Under the pieces are notes generated by a model. It searched no databases, was not told where the DNA came from, and worked only from the letters and a program-made list of their open reading frames with translations. This document shows positions 17,893 to 26,966 of a DNA stretch of 64,000 bases, in pieces (within the stretch, counting starts at the first letter, position 1; each line of letters starts with the position of its first letter). Made by a program: the position numbers and the translations under genes. The stretch covers positions 1 to 64,000 of the forward strand of contig CAZKAB010000001.1 of assembly GCA_964550615.1 (NCBI GenBank), written 5' to 3'. This DNA is from M55B144 sp964550615 (GTDB lineage: Bacteria > Bipolaricaulota > Bipolaricaulia > UBA7950 > UBA9294).

Positions 17893-18830
17893 CGGACGCC
17901 GCCTGGAGTCTTCTCTGGATAGTAGTCTTTCCGGGTTTCCTGTTCACTTCCGTGCTCGGTCTTGTCGCCTCCTGGGTGGTGCGGAAGGTAAGCGCATTAG
18001 TGCAATGGCGTGTCGGACCACCGTTGATGCAGCCGTTCTATGACATTGCGAAACTGCTGGGAAAAGAGATCCTTGTTCCTGAGGATGCTCGCAGAAGCGT
18101 ATTCATGGCTGCGCCGCTCATCGGAATGGCCGGCGTATTGCTTCTCGCCACCATCCTTTGGAGAACGGCGATTGCGCAATCGGCGTTTGTCGGAGATGTC
18201 ATCGTTGTGATCTACCTGATGGTCGTACCCTCGCTGGCTTTGATCATCGGAGGTTCGGCAAGCGCCAGCCCGCATGCCGCGATAGGCACATCACGAGAGA
18301 TGAAACTGGTGATAGGCTACGAATTGCCGCTCGTGCTCGCACTCATTGTTGTGATACTCAAATCCGGCGGACAACTCAACTTATCAGTGCTTGCACAGCA
18401 GACGCCCGTGTACAGCATATCGGGAATGATCGCCTTCTTGGCGAGCCTATTTTGCGTGCAGGCAAAACTGGGGTTTGTTCCTTTCGACATCGCCGAATCG
18501 GAGACCGAGATTGCAAGTGGAGTGCTCATGGAATACTCCGGCCCCCTGCTTGCGGTCTGGAAGGTGATGCAGGCGCTGATGCTGGTCGCCTTGCCGCTGT
18601 TCCTAATAACCGTCTTTCTCGGCGGCTTCGGTACGACTGGTTGGGGGTTGGCATGGGCGATCGGGAAATATGTGCTGGTACTGGTGCTTGTAATCCTCAT
18701 CAAGAACACGAACCCTCGTGTTCGGATCGATCAGGCGATCCGCTTCTTCTGGGTGTACTGCGGCGGCGCACTGGTGGTCGCGATCATCCTCGCCGCAATA
18801 GGAACTCACTATGGAATCAACTGGCTGTAG
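17889..18830 (+). CDS. Membrane hydrogenase subunit, NuoH/MbhM-like
   Basis: Integral membrane protein (313 residues, about eight hydrophobic segments) homologous to complex I NuoH and MbhM, which anchors the hydrogenase arm to the membrane and forms the start of the ion path. Family signatures include WRVGPPLMQPFYDIAKLLGKE near residue 40, a PFDIAESETEIASG loop near residue 200 and MEYSGPLLA. The charged loop is where the redox site meets the membrane in this family. It is translationally coupled to the preceding ferredoxin gene. Confidence 0.93.
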   Translation: MTDAAWSLLWIVVFPGFLFTSVLGLVASWVVRKVSALVQWRVGPPLMQPFYDIAKLLGKEILVPEDARRSVFMAAPLIGMAGVLLLATILWRTAIAQSAFVGDVIVVIYLMVVPSLALIIGGSASASPHAAIGTSREMKLVIGYELPLVLALIVVILKSGGQLNLSVLAQQTPVYSISGMIAFLASLFCVQAKLGFVPFDIAESETEIASGVLMEYSGPLLAVWKVMQALMLVALPLFLITVFLGGFGTTGWGLAWAIGKYVLVLVLVILIKNTNPRVRIDQAIRFFWVYCGGALVVAIILAAIGTHYGINWL

Positions 18831-18839
18831 AGGCAGGAT

Positions 18840-19271
18840 ATGAACTGGAGGATTAGATCACTCAAGAAGTCTCCTTGGGTATTTCACGTGAATACCGGCG
18901 CCTGCAACAACTGCGACATTGAGATCGTCGATCTGCTGACGCCCAAGTTCGACGTGGAACGGTTCGGCATCAAGCTGGTCGGATCGCCACGCCATGCGGA
19001 TGCTCTGCTTGTGACCGGCGTCGTTACCGCACAAGCGGCGCCACGATTACGCGAGATCTATCGTCAAACGGCGAAGCCGTGTGTCGTGTTTGCCATCGGT
19101 GCCTGTGCGTGCGACAAGGGAATCTTCTACAACGGATATCACGTCGTCGGGCCGGTCGACAAGATCATCAAAGAGATCGACCCCAACGCAATCATCGCCT
19201 ACGTACCGGGCTGCCCGCCCAAGCCGGAAGCGATGATTGCCGGCGTGGTCAAGGCGTTATCGGTGCTATGA
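18840..19271 (+). CDS. Group 4 [NiFe]-hydrogenase small subunit, NuoB/MbhJ-like
   Basis: A 143-residue small subunit holding the proximal [4Fe-4S] cluster. The ligands are visible in GACNNCDIE, AIGACACDKG and VPGCPPKPE, matching NuoB and MbhJ. Compact size without extra cluster domains is typical of group 4 enzymes. Its stop overlaps the start of the fused NuoCD-like gene. Confidence 0.94.
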   Translation: MNWRIRSLKKSPWVFHVNTGACNNCDIEIVDLLTPKFDVERFGIKLVGSPRHADALLVTGVVTAQAAPRLREIYRQTAKPCVVFAIGACACDKGIFYNGYHVVGPVDKIIKEIDPNAIIAYVPGCPPKPEAMIAGVVKALSVL

Positions 19272-21004
19272 AGGAAGAGAACATGAACCAACACGAACTT
19301 GAAGGGCGATTGACTCAGCTCGAAGAGAAGCTCATCGCGAGCGAGCGTCGCCCGCACAATCGCATCTTCCTTCTGTGCGAAGCGGAGAACGCCTACGAGA
19401 TCAACCGTTTTCTATTCGAAGAAGTGCAGGCCCGCTTCGTCATCGCCACCGGGATCGATTCGGACGACTGCTTCGAGATCCTCTACCACTACTCATACGA
19501 CCAGACCGGCTGCGTGATAACCGTCGATACGTTTCTCCGCGACCGCGACCGCCCGACAATCGAATCAATAGCTCTTCTCATACCCGGAGCGGAATGGATA
19601 GAGAGAGAGATACACGATCTCTTGGGGATTGATTTCCTCCATCACCCTGACATGCGACGGCTGATACTCTCCGATAGCTGGCCGGAGGGCGTGTACCCGC
19701 TGAGGAAGGATTCCGTCGAACCGGCAAGCAGGCCGGACGGAGAACCGGAGGATCGCCCGCAAGACCAACTGAAGTCACCGGCACGAAGGACGATCAGCCT
19801 TTCCAAACCGGTTCTTCCTGTGGGACCTTTCCATCCGTTACAGGAAGAGATGGAATACTTCCAACTTGCGGTCGATGGCGAGGTCGTCACTGACATCGAC
19901 ATGCGGATATCGTACAACCATCGCGGGATGGAGAAGATCAGCGAGTCGCTGCAATTCGATCAGGTTCCGTTCCTCGTCTCCCGCATATGCGGAATCTGTT
20001 CGGCGTCGCATCCGCTCGCGTATGTGCAGGCGGTGGAGGACATCGCAGGCGTTACACCTCCCGAACGGGCGTTGTACGTCCGCACGATCATCAACGAACT
20101 GGAGCGGATCCATAGCCATGTTCTGTGGGTCGGATTGGCCGGACATTTCATTGGGTATGACACCGTTTTCATGTGGGCTTGGAAGTATCGCGAGCCGGTG
20201 CTCGACCTGTTGGAGATGATCACCGGCAACAGGAACAACTACGGCAACGTCAAGGTCGGAGGTTGCCGTAGCGACATTCCCAATGAACTGAAGCCCCGGA
20301 TTATCAGAGAGGTCGGCGAGATCGAGCGGAAGATCGACATGCTTACAAAGGCGGTCCTCGATGACCCGGTGCTGCACGCACGGTTGAAGGGCGTAGGCAT
20401 ACTCAGCAAAGCCGATGCGATCAGGTACGCTGTTACCGGGCCGACCGCACGCGCCAGCGGTATCCCAATCGATGTCAGGCGCGACGACCCCTATGCTGCC
20501 TACGATCTCCTGGATTGGAACGTGATCACTCAGCCCGAGGGCGATGTATTCGCCAAGGCGGTCGTGCGCCTGCTGGAAACGATCGAGTCGATAAAGATCG
20601 TGCGGCAGGCGGTGCACAAGATGCCTGACGGCCCGATTTGCACAGAGGTAAAAGAAATACCACCTGGAGAGGGATGTGGACATGCGGAGGCTCCGCGTGG
20701 AGAGACGTTCCACTACGTCCGAAGCGACGGCGGCAACAGACCGGTTCGCCACAAGATGAGAGCGCCGAGCTTTGTCAATGTCCCATCGTTCAAGGCGTCC
20801 TGCATTGGAGAAACCATAGCCGATGTCACGATAACGCTCGCCTCGGTAGATCCTTGCTACAGCTGTACAGAAAGGCTGGCCGTCGTCGATGGGGACAGCA
20901 AGGTATTGCATGACTATTCGGCGCTGCTGCAACTGAGCCGCGACAAGACCGATCGGCTGAGACACAATATCGGGTCACATCGCGCGGGCGAGGAAGGGGG
21001 ATAA
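19268..21004 (+). CDS. Group 4 [NiFe]-hydrogenase large subunit, NuoC-NuoD fusion (HycE-like)
   Basis: Catalytic subunit of the membrane hydrogenase, 578 residues. The N-terminal about 150 residues are a NuoC (30-kDa) domain with EREIHDLLGIDF; the rest is NuoD/MbhL-like. All four nickel-site cysteines are present: RICGICSASH and DPCYSCTER. This makes it a hydrogenase, not a complex I or MBS subunit. About 40 residues follow the second motif, as in HycE, and could be removed by the protease at 27586-28065. The start at 19268 overlaps the previous stop (ATGA). An in-frame ATG at 19283 with AAGGAAG upstream is an alternative. Confidence 0.94.
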   Translation: MKEENMNQHELEGRLTQLEEKLIASERRPHNRIFLLCEAENAYEINRFLFEEVQARFVIATGIDSDDCFEILYHYSYDQTGCVITVDTFLRDRDRPTIESIALLIPGAEWIEREIHDLLGIDFLHHPDMRRLILSDSWPEGVYPLRKDSVEPASRPDGEPEDRPQDQLKSPARRTISLSKPVLPVGPFHPLQEEMEYFQLAVDGEVVTDIDMRISYNHRGMEKISESLQFDQVPFLVSRICGICSASHPLAYVQAVEDIAGVTPPERALYVRTIINELERIHSHVLWVGLAGHFIGYDTVFMWAWKYREPVLDLLEMITGNRNNYGNVKVGGCRSDIPNELKPRIIREVGEIERKIDMLTKAVLDDPVLHARLKGVGILSKADAIRYAVTGPTARASGIPIDVRRDDPYAAYDLLDWNVITQPEGDVFAKAVVRLLETIESIKIVRQAVHKMPDGPICTEVKEIPPGEGCGHAEAPRGETFHYVRSDGGNRPVRHKMRAPSFVNVPSFKASCIGETIADVTITLASVDPCYSCTERLAVVDGDSKVLHDYSALLQLSRDKTDRLRHNIGSHRAGEEGG

Positions 21005-21005
21005 G

Positions 21006-22862
21006 GTGGATCGAGTCTTGCTCATCATCGTCTTCATGCCGATCGCGGTTGGGTTTGCGTTGTTGTTCCTGCCGAACCGACTACGGACTCTTCCCAAGGC
21101 GCTGACGTTGTTGATCTCGGCGGCGACATTCGCGCTCGGAGTCCTGATATTTACACGCGGGTCGTTTGAGTACGCGTGGCCTGTTCTTCACATCGACGCT
21201 GTGCGGCTGGATCTATTGTTCCGAGCCGGCCCACTCGCTTCATTCATGCTGCTATTCGCCATGGGGTTCGGCCTCCTGATCGCAATCTACTCGCTGAAAT
21301 CGATGAACGGAGTGACGCGGGCCAATGAATACTATGGAGCGGTGATGCTCACAATCGGCGGCTCCGCAGGGATTCTTCTCTCCAATCATTTGCTGTTTCT
21401 CTTGATATTCTGGGAAGTCGTCACCGCGTCGCTCTATCTTATGATCACTACCGGCGGACGCAACTCCAACTTCGCGGCAACAAAAAGCTTCGCCATGATC
21501 GGTGTTTCCGATGCCGCCTTCCTGCTTGGCATAGCGATGCTGTGGATGTATTCGGGAACGTTCGTCATATCTAACATCGCTGTCACGGCCACCACAACAA
21601 TCCCTGTCATCGCCTTCTTGCTTCTCATGACCGCCGCAATCACCAAGGCCGGATCAATGCCTCTGCATACCTGGATACCGACGAGTGGTGAATACGCGCC
21701 CGCCTCCGTGATGGCGCTCCTCCCCGCCGCGATCGACAAATTGCTTGGGATCTATCTCCTGATACTGATCGTTAGGGGATTGTTCATTCTCAAGCCCGGC
21801 GCATTGACCATACTGCTCGCGGCAATCGGCTCGATCACGATCATCGTGGCTGTGATGATCGCTATGGTGCAACACAACTTAAAGAAGCTCCTCTCATACC
21901 ACGCCATCAGTCAGGTGGGATACATGATCCTCGGGATCGCTACCATGACCCCGATTGGGATTGCCGGCGGAGTATTCCACATGCTGAACAACGCGATCTA
22001 CAAATGCTGCCTGTTCTTATGTGGTGGCGCGGTCGAACAGCAAGCCGGAACGGTCGATCTGGAAAGATTGGGTGGATTGGCAAAGAAGATGTCGCTCACG
22101 TTCACCGCTTGTCTTGTTGCCGCACTCAGTATCTCAGGCATACCGCCACTGAACGGGTTCGTATCCAAATGGATGATCTATCAGGGTGTAATCGACATGG
22201 GCAACGCGCAGACCGGTGCGGTTGCTGCGTTATGGCCCGTATGGCTTGTCGTGGCGATGTTCGGAAGCGCCCTCACCCTCGCTTCGTTCGTCAAGGTGAT
22301 ACATTCCGTCTTCCTTTCCCGCCTGCCCAGCAGACTGAAGGATGTACGAGAAGTCTCTCTTGTGCAGACCGGGCCGATGCTTTTCCTTGCTCTCCTTTGT
22401 GTGTTCTTCGGCGTCTTCTACTACGTGCCGTTACGCCTGTTCATCTATCCGGCGCTCGGCATTCCTAGTGACGCTCTCATCCTCGGGACATGGAATTCCA
22501 CGCTTGCCACCGGGCTGATCCTGATCGGGATTGCAATCGGTTTTGTCATCCTCGTTATCGGACGGCTGACAAAACAGGTGAGAATCGTGCCGACGTGGTC
22601 GTGCGGAGAGGCGCAGGACAACGATCAGATGATCATTCCGGGAACACACTTCTACAAGACGATCTCTTCGATGCGCGGTCTGCGTCGGTTGTATGCGTGG
22701 CAGGACAAGGGCGTTTTCGATCCGTATGACAAGACAGGAAAGGCCGGCCAGGCGGTATCGGATCTGTTGCGATGGCTGCATAGTGGGCTGCTTCCAATGT
22801 ACCTAACGTGGGTGACGTTGGGAGTGGTGGCGATTCTATTCGTTGTGTGCAAGATCTGGTGA
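21006..22862 (+). CDS. Antiporter-like membrane subunit, NuoL/MrpA N-terminal/HyfB-like
   Basis: Proton/sodium-translocating subunit, 618 residues and roughly 15 membrane segments; GTG start two bases after the previous stop. Expected pump residues are seen: glutamate in FWEVVTASLY (TM5), lysine in ITKAGSMPLHTWIP (TM7), lysine in AAIDKLLGIY (TM8) and lysine in FVSKWMIYQG (TM12). The C-terminal tail has the SCGE motif seen in hydrogenase-linked relatives. With the MbhDE-like protein that follows, it amounts to a split MrpA. Confidence 0.92.
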   Translation: MDRVLLIIVFMPIAVGFALLFLPNRLRTLPKALTLLISAATFALGVLIFTRGSFEYAWPVLHIDAVRLDLLFRAGPLASFMLLFAMGFGLLIAIYSLKSMNGVTRANEYYGAVMLTIGGSAGILLSNHLLFLLIFWEVVTASLYLMITTGGRNSNFAATKSFAMIGVSDAAFLLGIAMLWMYSGTFVISNIAVTATTTIPVIAFLLLMTAAITKAGSMPLHTWIPTSGEYAPASVMALLPAAIDKLLGIYLLILIVRGLFILKPGALTILLAAIGSITIIVAVMIAMVQHNLKKLLSYHAISQVGYMILGIATMTPIGIAGGVFHMLNNAIYKCCLFLCGGAVEQQAGTVDLERLGGLAKKMSLTFTACLVAALSISGIPPLNGFVSKWMIYQGVIDMGNAQTGAVAALWPVWLVVAMFGSALTLASFVKVIHSVFLSRLPSRLKDVREVSLVQTGPMLFLALLCVFFGVFYYVPLRLFIYPALGIPSDALILGTWNSTLATGLILIGIAIGFVILVIGRLTKQVRIVPTWSCGEAQDNDQMIIPGTHFYKTISSMRGLRRLYAWQDKGVFDPYDKTGKAGQAVSDLLRWLHSGLLPMYLTWVTLGVVAILFVVCKIW

Positions 22863-22869
22863 TGTCGAA

Positions 22870-23436
22870 ATGGTGATATTCTATGCTTTGGCCCTGTTCA
22901 TGATCATAGCCGCCATCATTGCGGTGGAGACCTCCGATCTCTTGAGTTCAGTGATCTGTGTCGGCGCCATCGGCTTCGGAGGTTCTCTGATGTTCCTATT
23001 CCTCCGCGCGCCCGATATTGCGATAACTCAGATAGTGGTAGAAGTGTTGGGGTTGATCATCCTCATCCGCGCGACCATCTCGCGTGACTTAACCTCGATC
23101 AGCGGCGACCGGGAGTTCTTCGGAGTGGTTGTCTCAATGGCAATCATCGGCGTCATATTCCTCGCGGGAATGCAGGTCCTAAACTCTCTGCCCGGTTTCG
23201 GAACGCCCATATTCTCGCTCCTTCCCAACGCGGCGTCCCAAACCTATGTCGGGCAGGGATTGGAGCTTACAGGGGCGCCCAATCTTGTTTCGGGGGTCAT
23301 ATTGGATTTCCGCGCCTATGACACGCTCGGTGAGGCTGCAGTGCTATTTACGTCGATTATCGGCGCGACCGTTATTCTCCGGACGAAGAGCAGAAAGAAA
23401 GCGAAAGCGGGGGGCTCGGACGAATGGACGGCATGA
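22870..23436 (+). CDS. MbhD/MbhE-like membrane subunit (MrpA C-terminal region)
   Basis: A 188-residue membrane protein with five or six hydrophobic segments. It opens with an MbhD-like hydrogenase subunit domain (FLRAPDIAITQIVVEV is the DUF4040 signature) and continues with an MbhE-like region that includes a soluble loop at about 105-155. In canonical MrpA this is fused to the C-terminus of the NuoL-like domain. The open frame starts at 22843 inside the preceding gene, but the ATG at 22870 is the better start. The end overlaps mrpB by 13 bases. Confidence 0.88.
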   Translation: MVIFYALALFMIIAAIIAVETSDLLSSVICVGAIGFGGSLMFLFLRAPDIAITQIVVEVLGLIILIRATISRDLTSISGDREFFGVVVSMAIIGVIFLAGMQVLNSLPGFGTPIFSLLPNAASQTYVGQGLELTGAPNLVSGVILDFRAYDTLGEAAVLFTSIIGATVILRTKSRKKAKAGGSDEWTA

Positions 23437-23900
23437 CAATCATCGTCAAGACAATCGCGGGCTGGGTCAAGATCCTCATCTTCCTGTTCGGCGTCTATAT
23501 CGTTCTGTTTGGACATCTCACTCCCGGAGGAGGGTTTGCCGGCGGCGTGATACTTGCCTCCTCCTACGTTCTTCTCATGCTTGCTTTCGGTAGACGGTAC
23601 GCCGAGAGGAACCTGCCGCTGCCGGTGGCGTCAAAGCTCGATTGCGCCGGCGCATTGCTGTTCGCCTTGATCGCTGTGTTCGGTCTCGTCATCGGCAGTT
23701 CCTTCTTCGTCGACTTCCTTTACCAGCAGTATCTTCCCGGACAAGCGTTCCATCTTGTCAGCGCAGGCACCATCCCTCTCTACAACATCGCCATAGGGCT
23801 CAAAGTTGGCGCGTCGTTGTTCTTGGTCATCCTATCTCTATCCGTCTGGGGTAAGGACACCGAGCCTGACATGTCGGCCGAAGAAGAGGAGATAACATGA
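23424..23900 (+). CDS. mrpB: Na+/H+ antiporter subunit MrpB (MbhF-like)
   Basis: A 158-residue protein with four predicted membrane helices. The MrpB hallmark GHLTPGGGFAGGVILA lies near residue 30. It is part of the Mrp module that follows the catalytic subunits, and is coupled by overlap to the genes on both sides. Starts at 23424 or 23433 are both possible. Confidence 0.93.
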   Translation: MDGMTIIVKTIAGWVKILIFLFGVYIVLFGHLTPGGGFAGGVILASSYVLLMLAFGRRYAERNLPLPVASKLDCAGALLFALIAVFGLVIGSSFFVDFLYQQYLPGQAFHLVSAGTIPLYNIAIGLKVGASLFLVILSLSVWGKDTEPDMSAEEEEIT

Positions 23901-24268
23901 TGCTATACGCACTGTGCTTCCTGCTTTTCACTATCGGCCTCTACTGCGCCGTCGTCAAGAAGAACATGGTGAAGATAGTGCTTGGGATCATGATTATGGA
24001 GTACGCCGCCAACCTGTTCCTCATAATGCTGGGATACCGGATAGGCGGCGTCGCTCCGATAGTCGACGCCTCTCAGCTGGAGCCGGGAACACAACAGCTC
24101 GTTTCCGGCTTCATCAACAGATGCGTTGATCCACTGCCGCAGGCGCTTGTGCTCACGGCAATCGTAATCAGCCTGGGCTCGTTGGCTCTCATGATCTCGA
24201 TATGCGTCAGGATCTACGGGAAATACCACACCTTTGACATCACCGAGATAAGGAGGCTGAGAGGATGA
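23897..24268 (+). CDS. mrpC: Na+/H+ antiporter subunit MrpC (MbhG/NuoK-like)
   Basis: A 123-residue NuoK-like protein with three predicted helices. The buried glutamate of the family may be that in GIMIMEYAANL, and DPLPQALVLTAIVIS is the signature of MrpC. It overlaps mrpB and mrpD by four bases each. Confidence 0.93.
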   Translation: MMLYALCFLLFTIGLYCAVVKKNMVKIVLGIMIMEYAANLFLIMLGYRIGGVAPIVDASQLEPGTQQLVSGFINRCVDPLPQALVLTAIVISLGSLALMISICVRIYGKYHTFDITEIRRLRG

Positions 24269-25788
24269 GCATACCGTTGCCGCTCTTTATTGCTATCCCA
24301 TTGGCGACGGCGTTCTTCCTTCCAATTATCGGCGGGAGGGGTAAGAGAGTCGCCACGCTGCTTGCCAATCTGGTGACCGGCTCTCTGCTTGCGTTTGCAA
24401 TCCTTGCCATCGGCAAGCACGCCGTCTACCAGATCGGGAAATGGCCGATACCACTCGGGATCAATCTCGTCCTCGACGGTTTGAGCGGCCTTCTGCTCCT
24501 TGCCATAGGCATCGTCAGCGCCGCAGCGATGCTGTTCAGCGTCAGGTACATGGAGCAATACACTGCCAAGGCAAAGTACCTGAGCTTATTCTTGCTCATG
24601 GTGGCCGGCATGAATGGTGTTGTTCTTTCAGGCGACATCTTCAACCTGTTTGTGTTCCTTGAGATCGCCTCCATCGCCTCCTACGCACTTGTCGGCTTTG
24701 GCTGCGGCGCCGAGGAATTAGAGGCATCGTTCAAGTACATGGTATTGGGTAGCATTGCGTCCATACTCATCCTATTTGCGATCGCCCTCACGTACGGCAA
24801 TACCGGTTCACTCAACATGGCCTATATCTCGGCGGCGATTCAAACCTCCGGCTTGAACTCAGGACTCGCGTTCGCCCTATCGCTGTTCATTGCCGGTTTC
24901 GGGCTCAAGGCGGCGTTGGTACCATTCCATGCCTGGCTGCCGGACGCGCATCCATCAGCGCCGGCTCCGATCTCTGCGATGTTGTCCGGTGTATTGATCA
25001 AGGCACTCGGCGTGTATGCACTCATGCGGGTAGTATTCAACATATTCGGTGTTTCTCTCCCCGTGGCTTGGATCTTGACGACGCTTGGAATCGTGAGCAT
25101 GATCATCGGTGCGTTCCTCGCGCTCGGTCAATGGGACCTGAAGCGGCTGTTGGCATATTCAAGCATTAGTCAGTTGGGCTATGTCGTGCTCGGCATCGGT
25201 CTCGGGGGACTGATCATATCCCGTGGCGGCAGCCCAACTTGGGCTTCCCTGGCTCTTCTCGGGGGATTGTTCCATCTGATCAACCATTCCGTCTACAAGT
25301 CGTTGCTGTTCCTGACAAGCGGCTCGATTGAGATGTCGACCGGCACACGACAGCTGCAACAAATGGGAGGACTAGCGGGAAAACTCCCGTTTACCCGTGC
25401 CACCTGCACGGTAGCGTCGGCATCGATCGCCGGCGTCCCCCCGTTCAGTGGGTTCTGGAGCAAATTGATCATGGTGATTGCCGCGGTACAGGCGCGCTTC
25501 ATCTGGGTGGCGGCGATCATCGTGTTCGTTAGTGTTTGCACACTCATCATGTACCTCAAGGTTCAGCGGTATGTGTTCCTCGGCGAGCTTCCAGACAGCC
25601 TTCGGAACATCAAAGAAGAGAGAGGCTCGATGGTCGTCGCTATGATCGTACTCGCCGTTCTGTGTGTATGTATGGGACTGCTCGTACTTGTACCGGCATT
25701 GAAGATCAACATACTTGACCCCGCGGTGAAAGTGCTGATCGACGGGCTCGGGTACTCGGCCAGGATGATCAGCACGGGCTCGATGTAG
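24265..25788 (+). CDS. mrpD: Na+/H+ antiporter subunit MrpD (MbhH/NuoN-like)
   Basis: Second antiporter-like pump subunit of the operon: 507 residues, about 14 helices. Key charged residues are present: glutamate in FLEIASIASYAL, lysine in GLKAALVPFHAWLPDAH, lysine in LIKALGVYALMR and lysine in FWSKLIMV. The NuoL-like protein at 21006-22862 is the first, so this hydrogenase has two candidate ion channels, unlike Pyrococcus MBH, which has one. Confidence 0.94.
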   Translation: MSIPLPLFIAIPLATAFFLPIIGGRGKRVATLLANLVTGSLLAFAILAIGKHAVYQIGKWPIPLGINLVLDGLSGLLLLAIGIVSAAAMLFSVRYMEQYTAKAKYLSLFLLMVAGMNGVVLSGDIFNLFVFLEIASIASYALVGFGCGAEELEASFKYMVLGSIASILILFAIALTYGNTGSLNMAYISAAIQTSGLNSGLAFALSLFIAGFGLKAALVPFHAWLPDAHPSAPAPISAMLSGVLIKALGVYALMRVVFNIFGVSLPVAWILTTLGIVSMIIGAFLALGQWDLKRLLAYSSISQLGYVVLGIGLGGLIISRGGSPTWASLALLGGLFHLINHSVYKSLLFLTSGSIEMSTGTRQLQQMGGLAGKLPFTRATCTVASASIAGVPPFSGFWSKLIMVIAAVQARFIWVAAIIVFVSVCTLIMYLKVQRYVFLGELPDSLRNIKEERGSMVVAMIVLAVLCVCMGLLVLVPALKINILDPAVKVLIDGLGYSARMISTGSM

Positions 25789-25801
25789 GGGGTGATATGA
25801 C

Positions 25802-26305
25802 ATGAGGCGAGTGGTTTATTTCGGGCTGGCCTTTCTTGTATGGGTAGGATTGACCTGGCCGTTCGCCGCCGGCAAGGTCGACATGCAGGTCTTGATCGCC
25901 GGCGTGGTAGTTTCGATCATTGCCGCAATCCTGTTTCATGAGATCTTGCCCAAAGAACATCATCTCTTCATATCACCGATAAGAATCTTCTGGCTATTGG
26001 CATATTTGCCGGTGTTCTTCTACTATGTGATGAAGGCTAACCTTGATGTTGTATACCGTGCCCTGCATCCGAAGATGCCAATAAACCCCGGCATAGTGAA
26101 GATCAAGACCGGGCTGAGATCGGCTACCGGCATTACTGCGCTGGCAAACTCCATCACGCTCACCCCGGGAACGCTGACGATGGATTTGACCGATGATGGG
26201 TTTCTCTACATCCATTGGATAAACGTGCGCACAAGCGATATCGAAGAAGCGACACAGTTGATCGGACAGAGATTCGAGTGGTTTCTTAAGAGGATCTTTG
26301 AGTAG
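25802..26305 (+). CDS. mrpE: Na+/H+ antiporter subunit MrpE (MbhA-like)
   Basis: A 167-residue protein with two or three N-terminal helices and a cytoplasmic C-terminal domain. The family segment LANSITLTPGTLTMDL is at about residue 115. It belongs to the Mrp module and is followed 12 bases later by mrpF. Confidence 0.93.
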   Translation: MRRVVYFGLAFLVWVGLTWPFAAGKVDMQVLIAGVVVSIIAAILFHEILPKEHHLFISPIRIFWLLAYLPVFFYYVMKANLDVVYRALHPKMPINPGIVKIKTGLRSATGITALANSITLTPGTLTMDLTDDGFLYIHWINVRTSDIEEATQLIGQRFEWFLKRIFE

Positions 26306-26317
26306 GAGGAGGGAACG

Positions 26318-26575
26318 ATGGTAACGTTTTTCTACGTTGGGCTCACTATCTGCTGTTTCCTCTGTCTGTACCGCATCGGCCGCGGACCTAGTGCTCCCGA
26401 CAGAACCGTGGCGATAGACATACTCGGGATCGTCGTGGTGGGCTTTTGCGCAATATTGGGGATGGTAACCGGCAAGGACTTCTACCTGAATGTCGCTCTC
26501 GCGTGGTCTCTGCTCAGCTTCATCGGGACAATAGCATTGGCAAAGTTCCTCGAAGGGAGGAGTTTCGATGAGTGA
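26318..26575 (+). CDS. mrpF: Na+/H+ antiporter subunit MrpF (MbhB-like)
   Basis: An 85-residue protein with three helices. The family motif RIGRGPSAPDRTVAIDILG is near residue 20. A GGAGG ribosome site precedes the ATG. Its end overlaps mrpG by eight bases. Confidence 0.92.
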   Translation: MVTFFYVGLTICCFLCLYRIGRGPSAPDRTVAIDILGIVVVGFCAILGMVTGKDFYLNVALAWSLLSFIGTIALAKFLEGRSFDE

Positions 26576-26915
26576 TATTGCCGGATACGTGTTGATCACC
26601 ATCGGTATCTTGTTCGACGTCTTCGGATGCATCGGCTTGGTGCGTTTTCCGGATGTCTACAATCGGCTTCAGGCAGCGACGAAGTGCGTTACCCTTGGAA
26701 CAATATTGTTGTTGGTCGGGGTCGCAGTCGTCGTTGGATGGGGGCCGACAACAGCGAAGGCGCTAATCTGTGGGCTATTCATACTCCTCACCTCGCCCAC
26801 AGCGGCACATGCAATCGCAAAAGGCTCGTACGCATCAGGAGTACGATTATGGGAGAAGAGCGTTGTCGACAAGTATGGCAAAGAGGGCGATGAAGAGTCT
26901 AATCAGCGGGCGTGA
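26568..26915 (+). CDS. mrpG: Na+/H+ antiporter subunit MrpG (MbhC-like)
   Basis: A 115-residue protein with three helices. FDVFGCIGLVRFPDVYNRLQ and a TSPTAAHAIAKG segment are typical of MrpG. It completes a full Mrp set (split A, then B to G). A 51-base gap separates it from the ferredoxin subunit. Confidence 0.92.
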   Translation: MSDIAGYVLITIGILFDVFGCIGLVRFPDVYNRLQAATKCVTLGTILLLVGVAVVVGWGPTTAKALICGLFILLTSPTAAHAIAKGSYASGVRLWEKSVVDKYGKEGDEESNQRA

Positions 26916-26966
26916 GAGAGGGATTCTTCGGTCCGTTCGAAGAGGAAAAGAGACAGGAGTCATACA

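Noticed and set aside
19838..20965. 375-codon minus-strand open frame
   Set aside because: Antisense shadow of the NuoCD-like hydrogenase gene, whose catalytic motifs are unmistakable.
18840..21004. Calling the operon respiratory complex I or MBS
   Set aside because: All four nickel-ligand cysteines are intact and a maturation protease is encoded, which identifies a hydrogenase.
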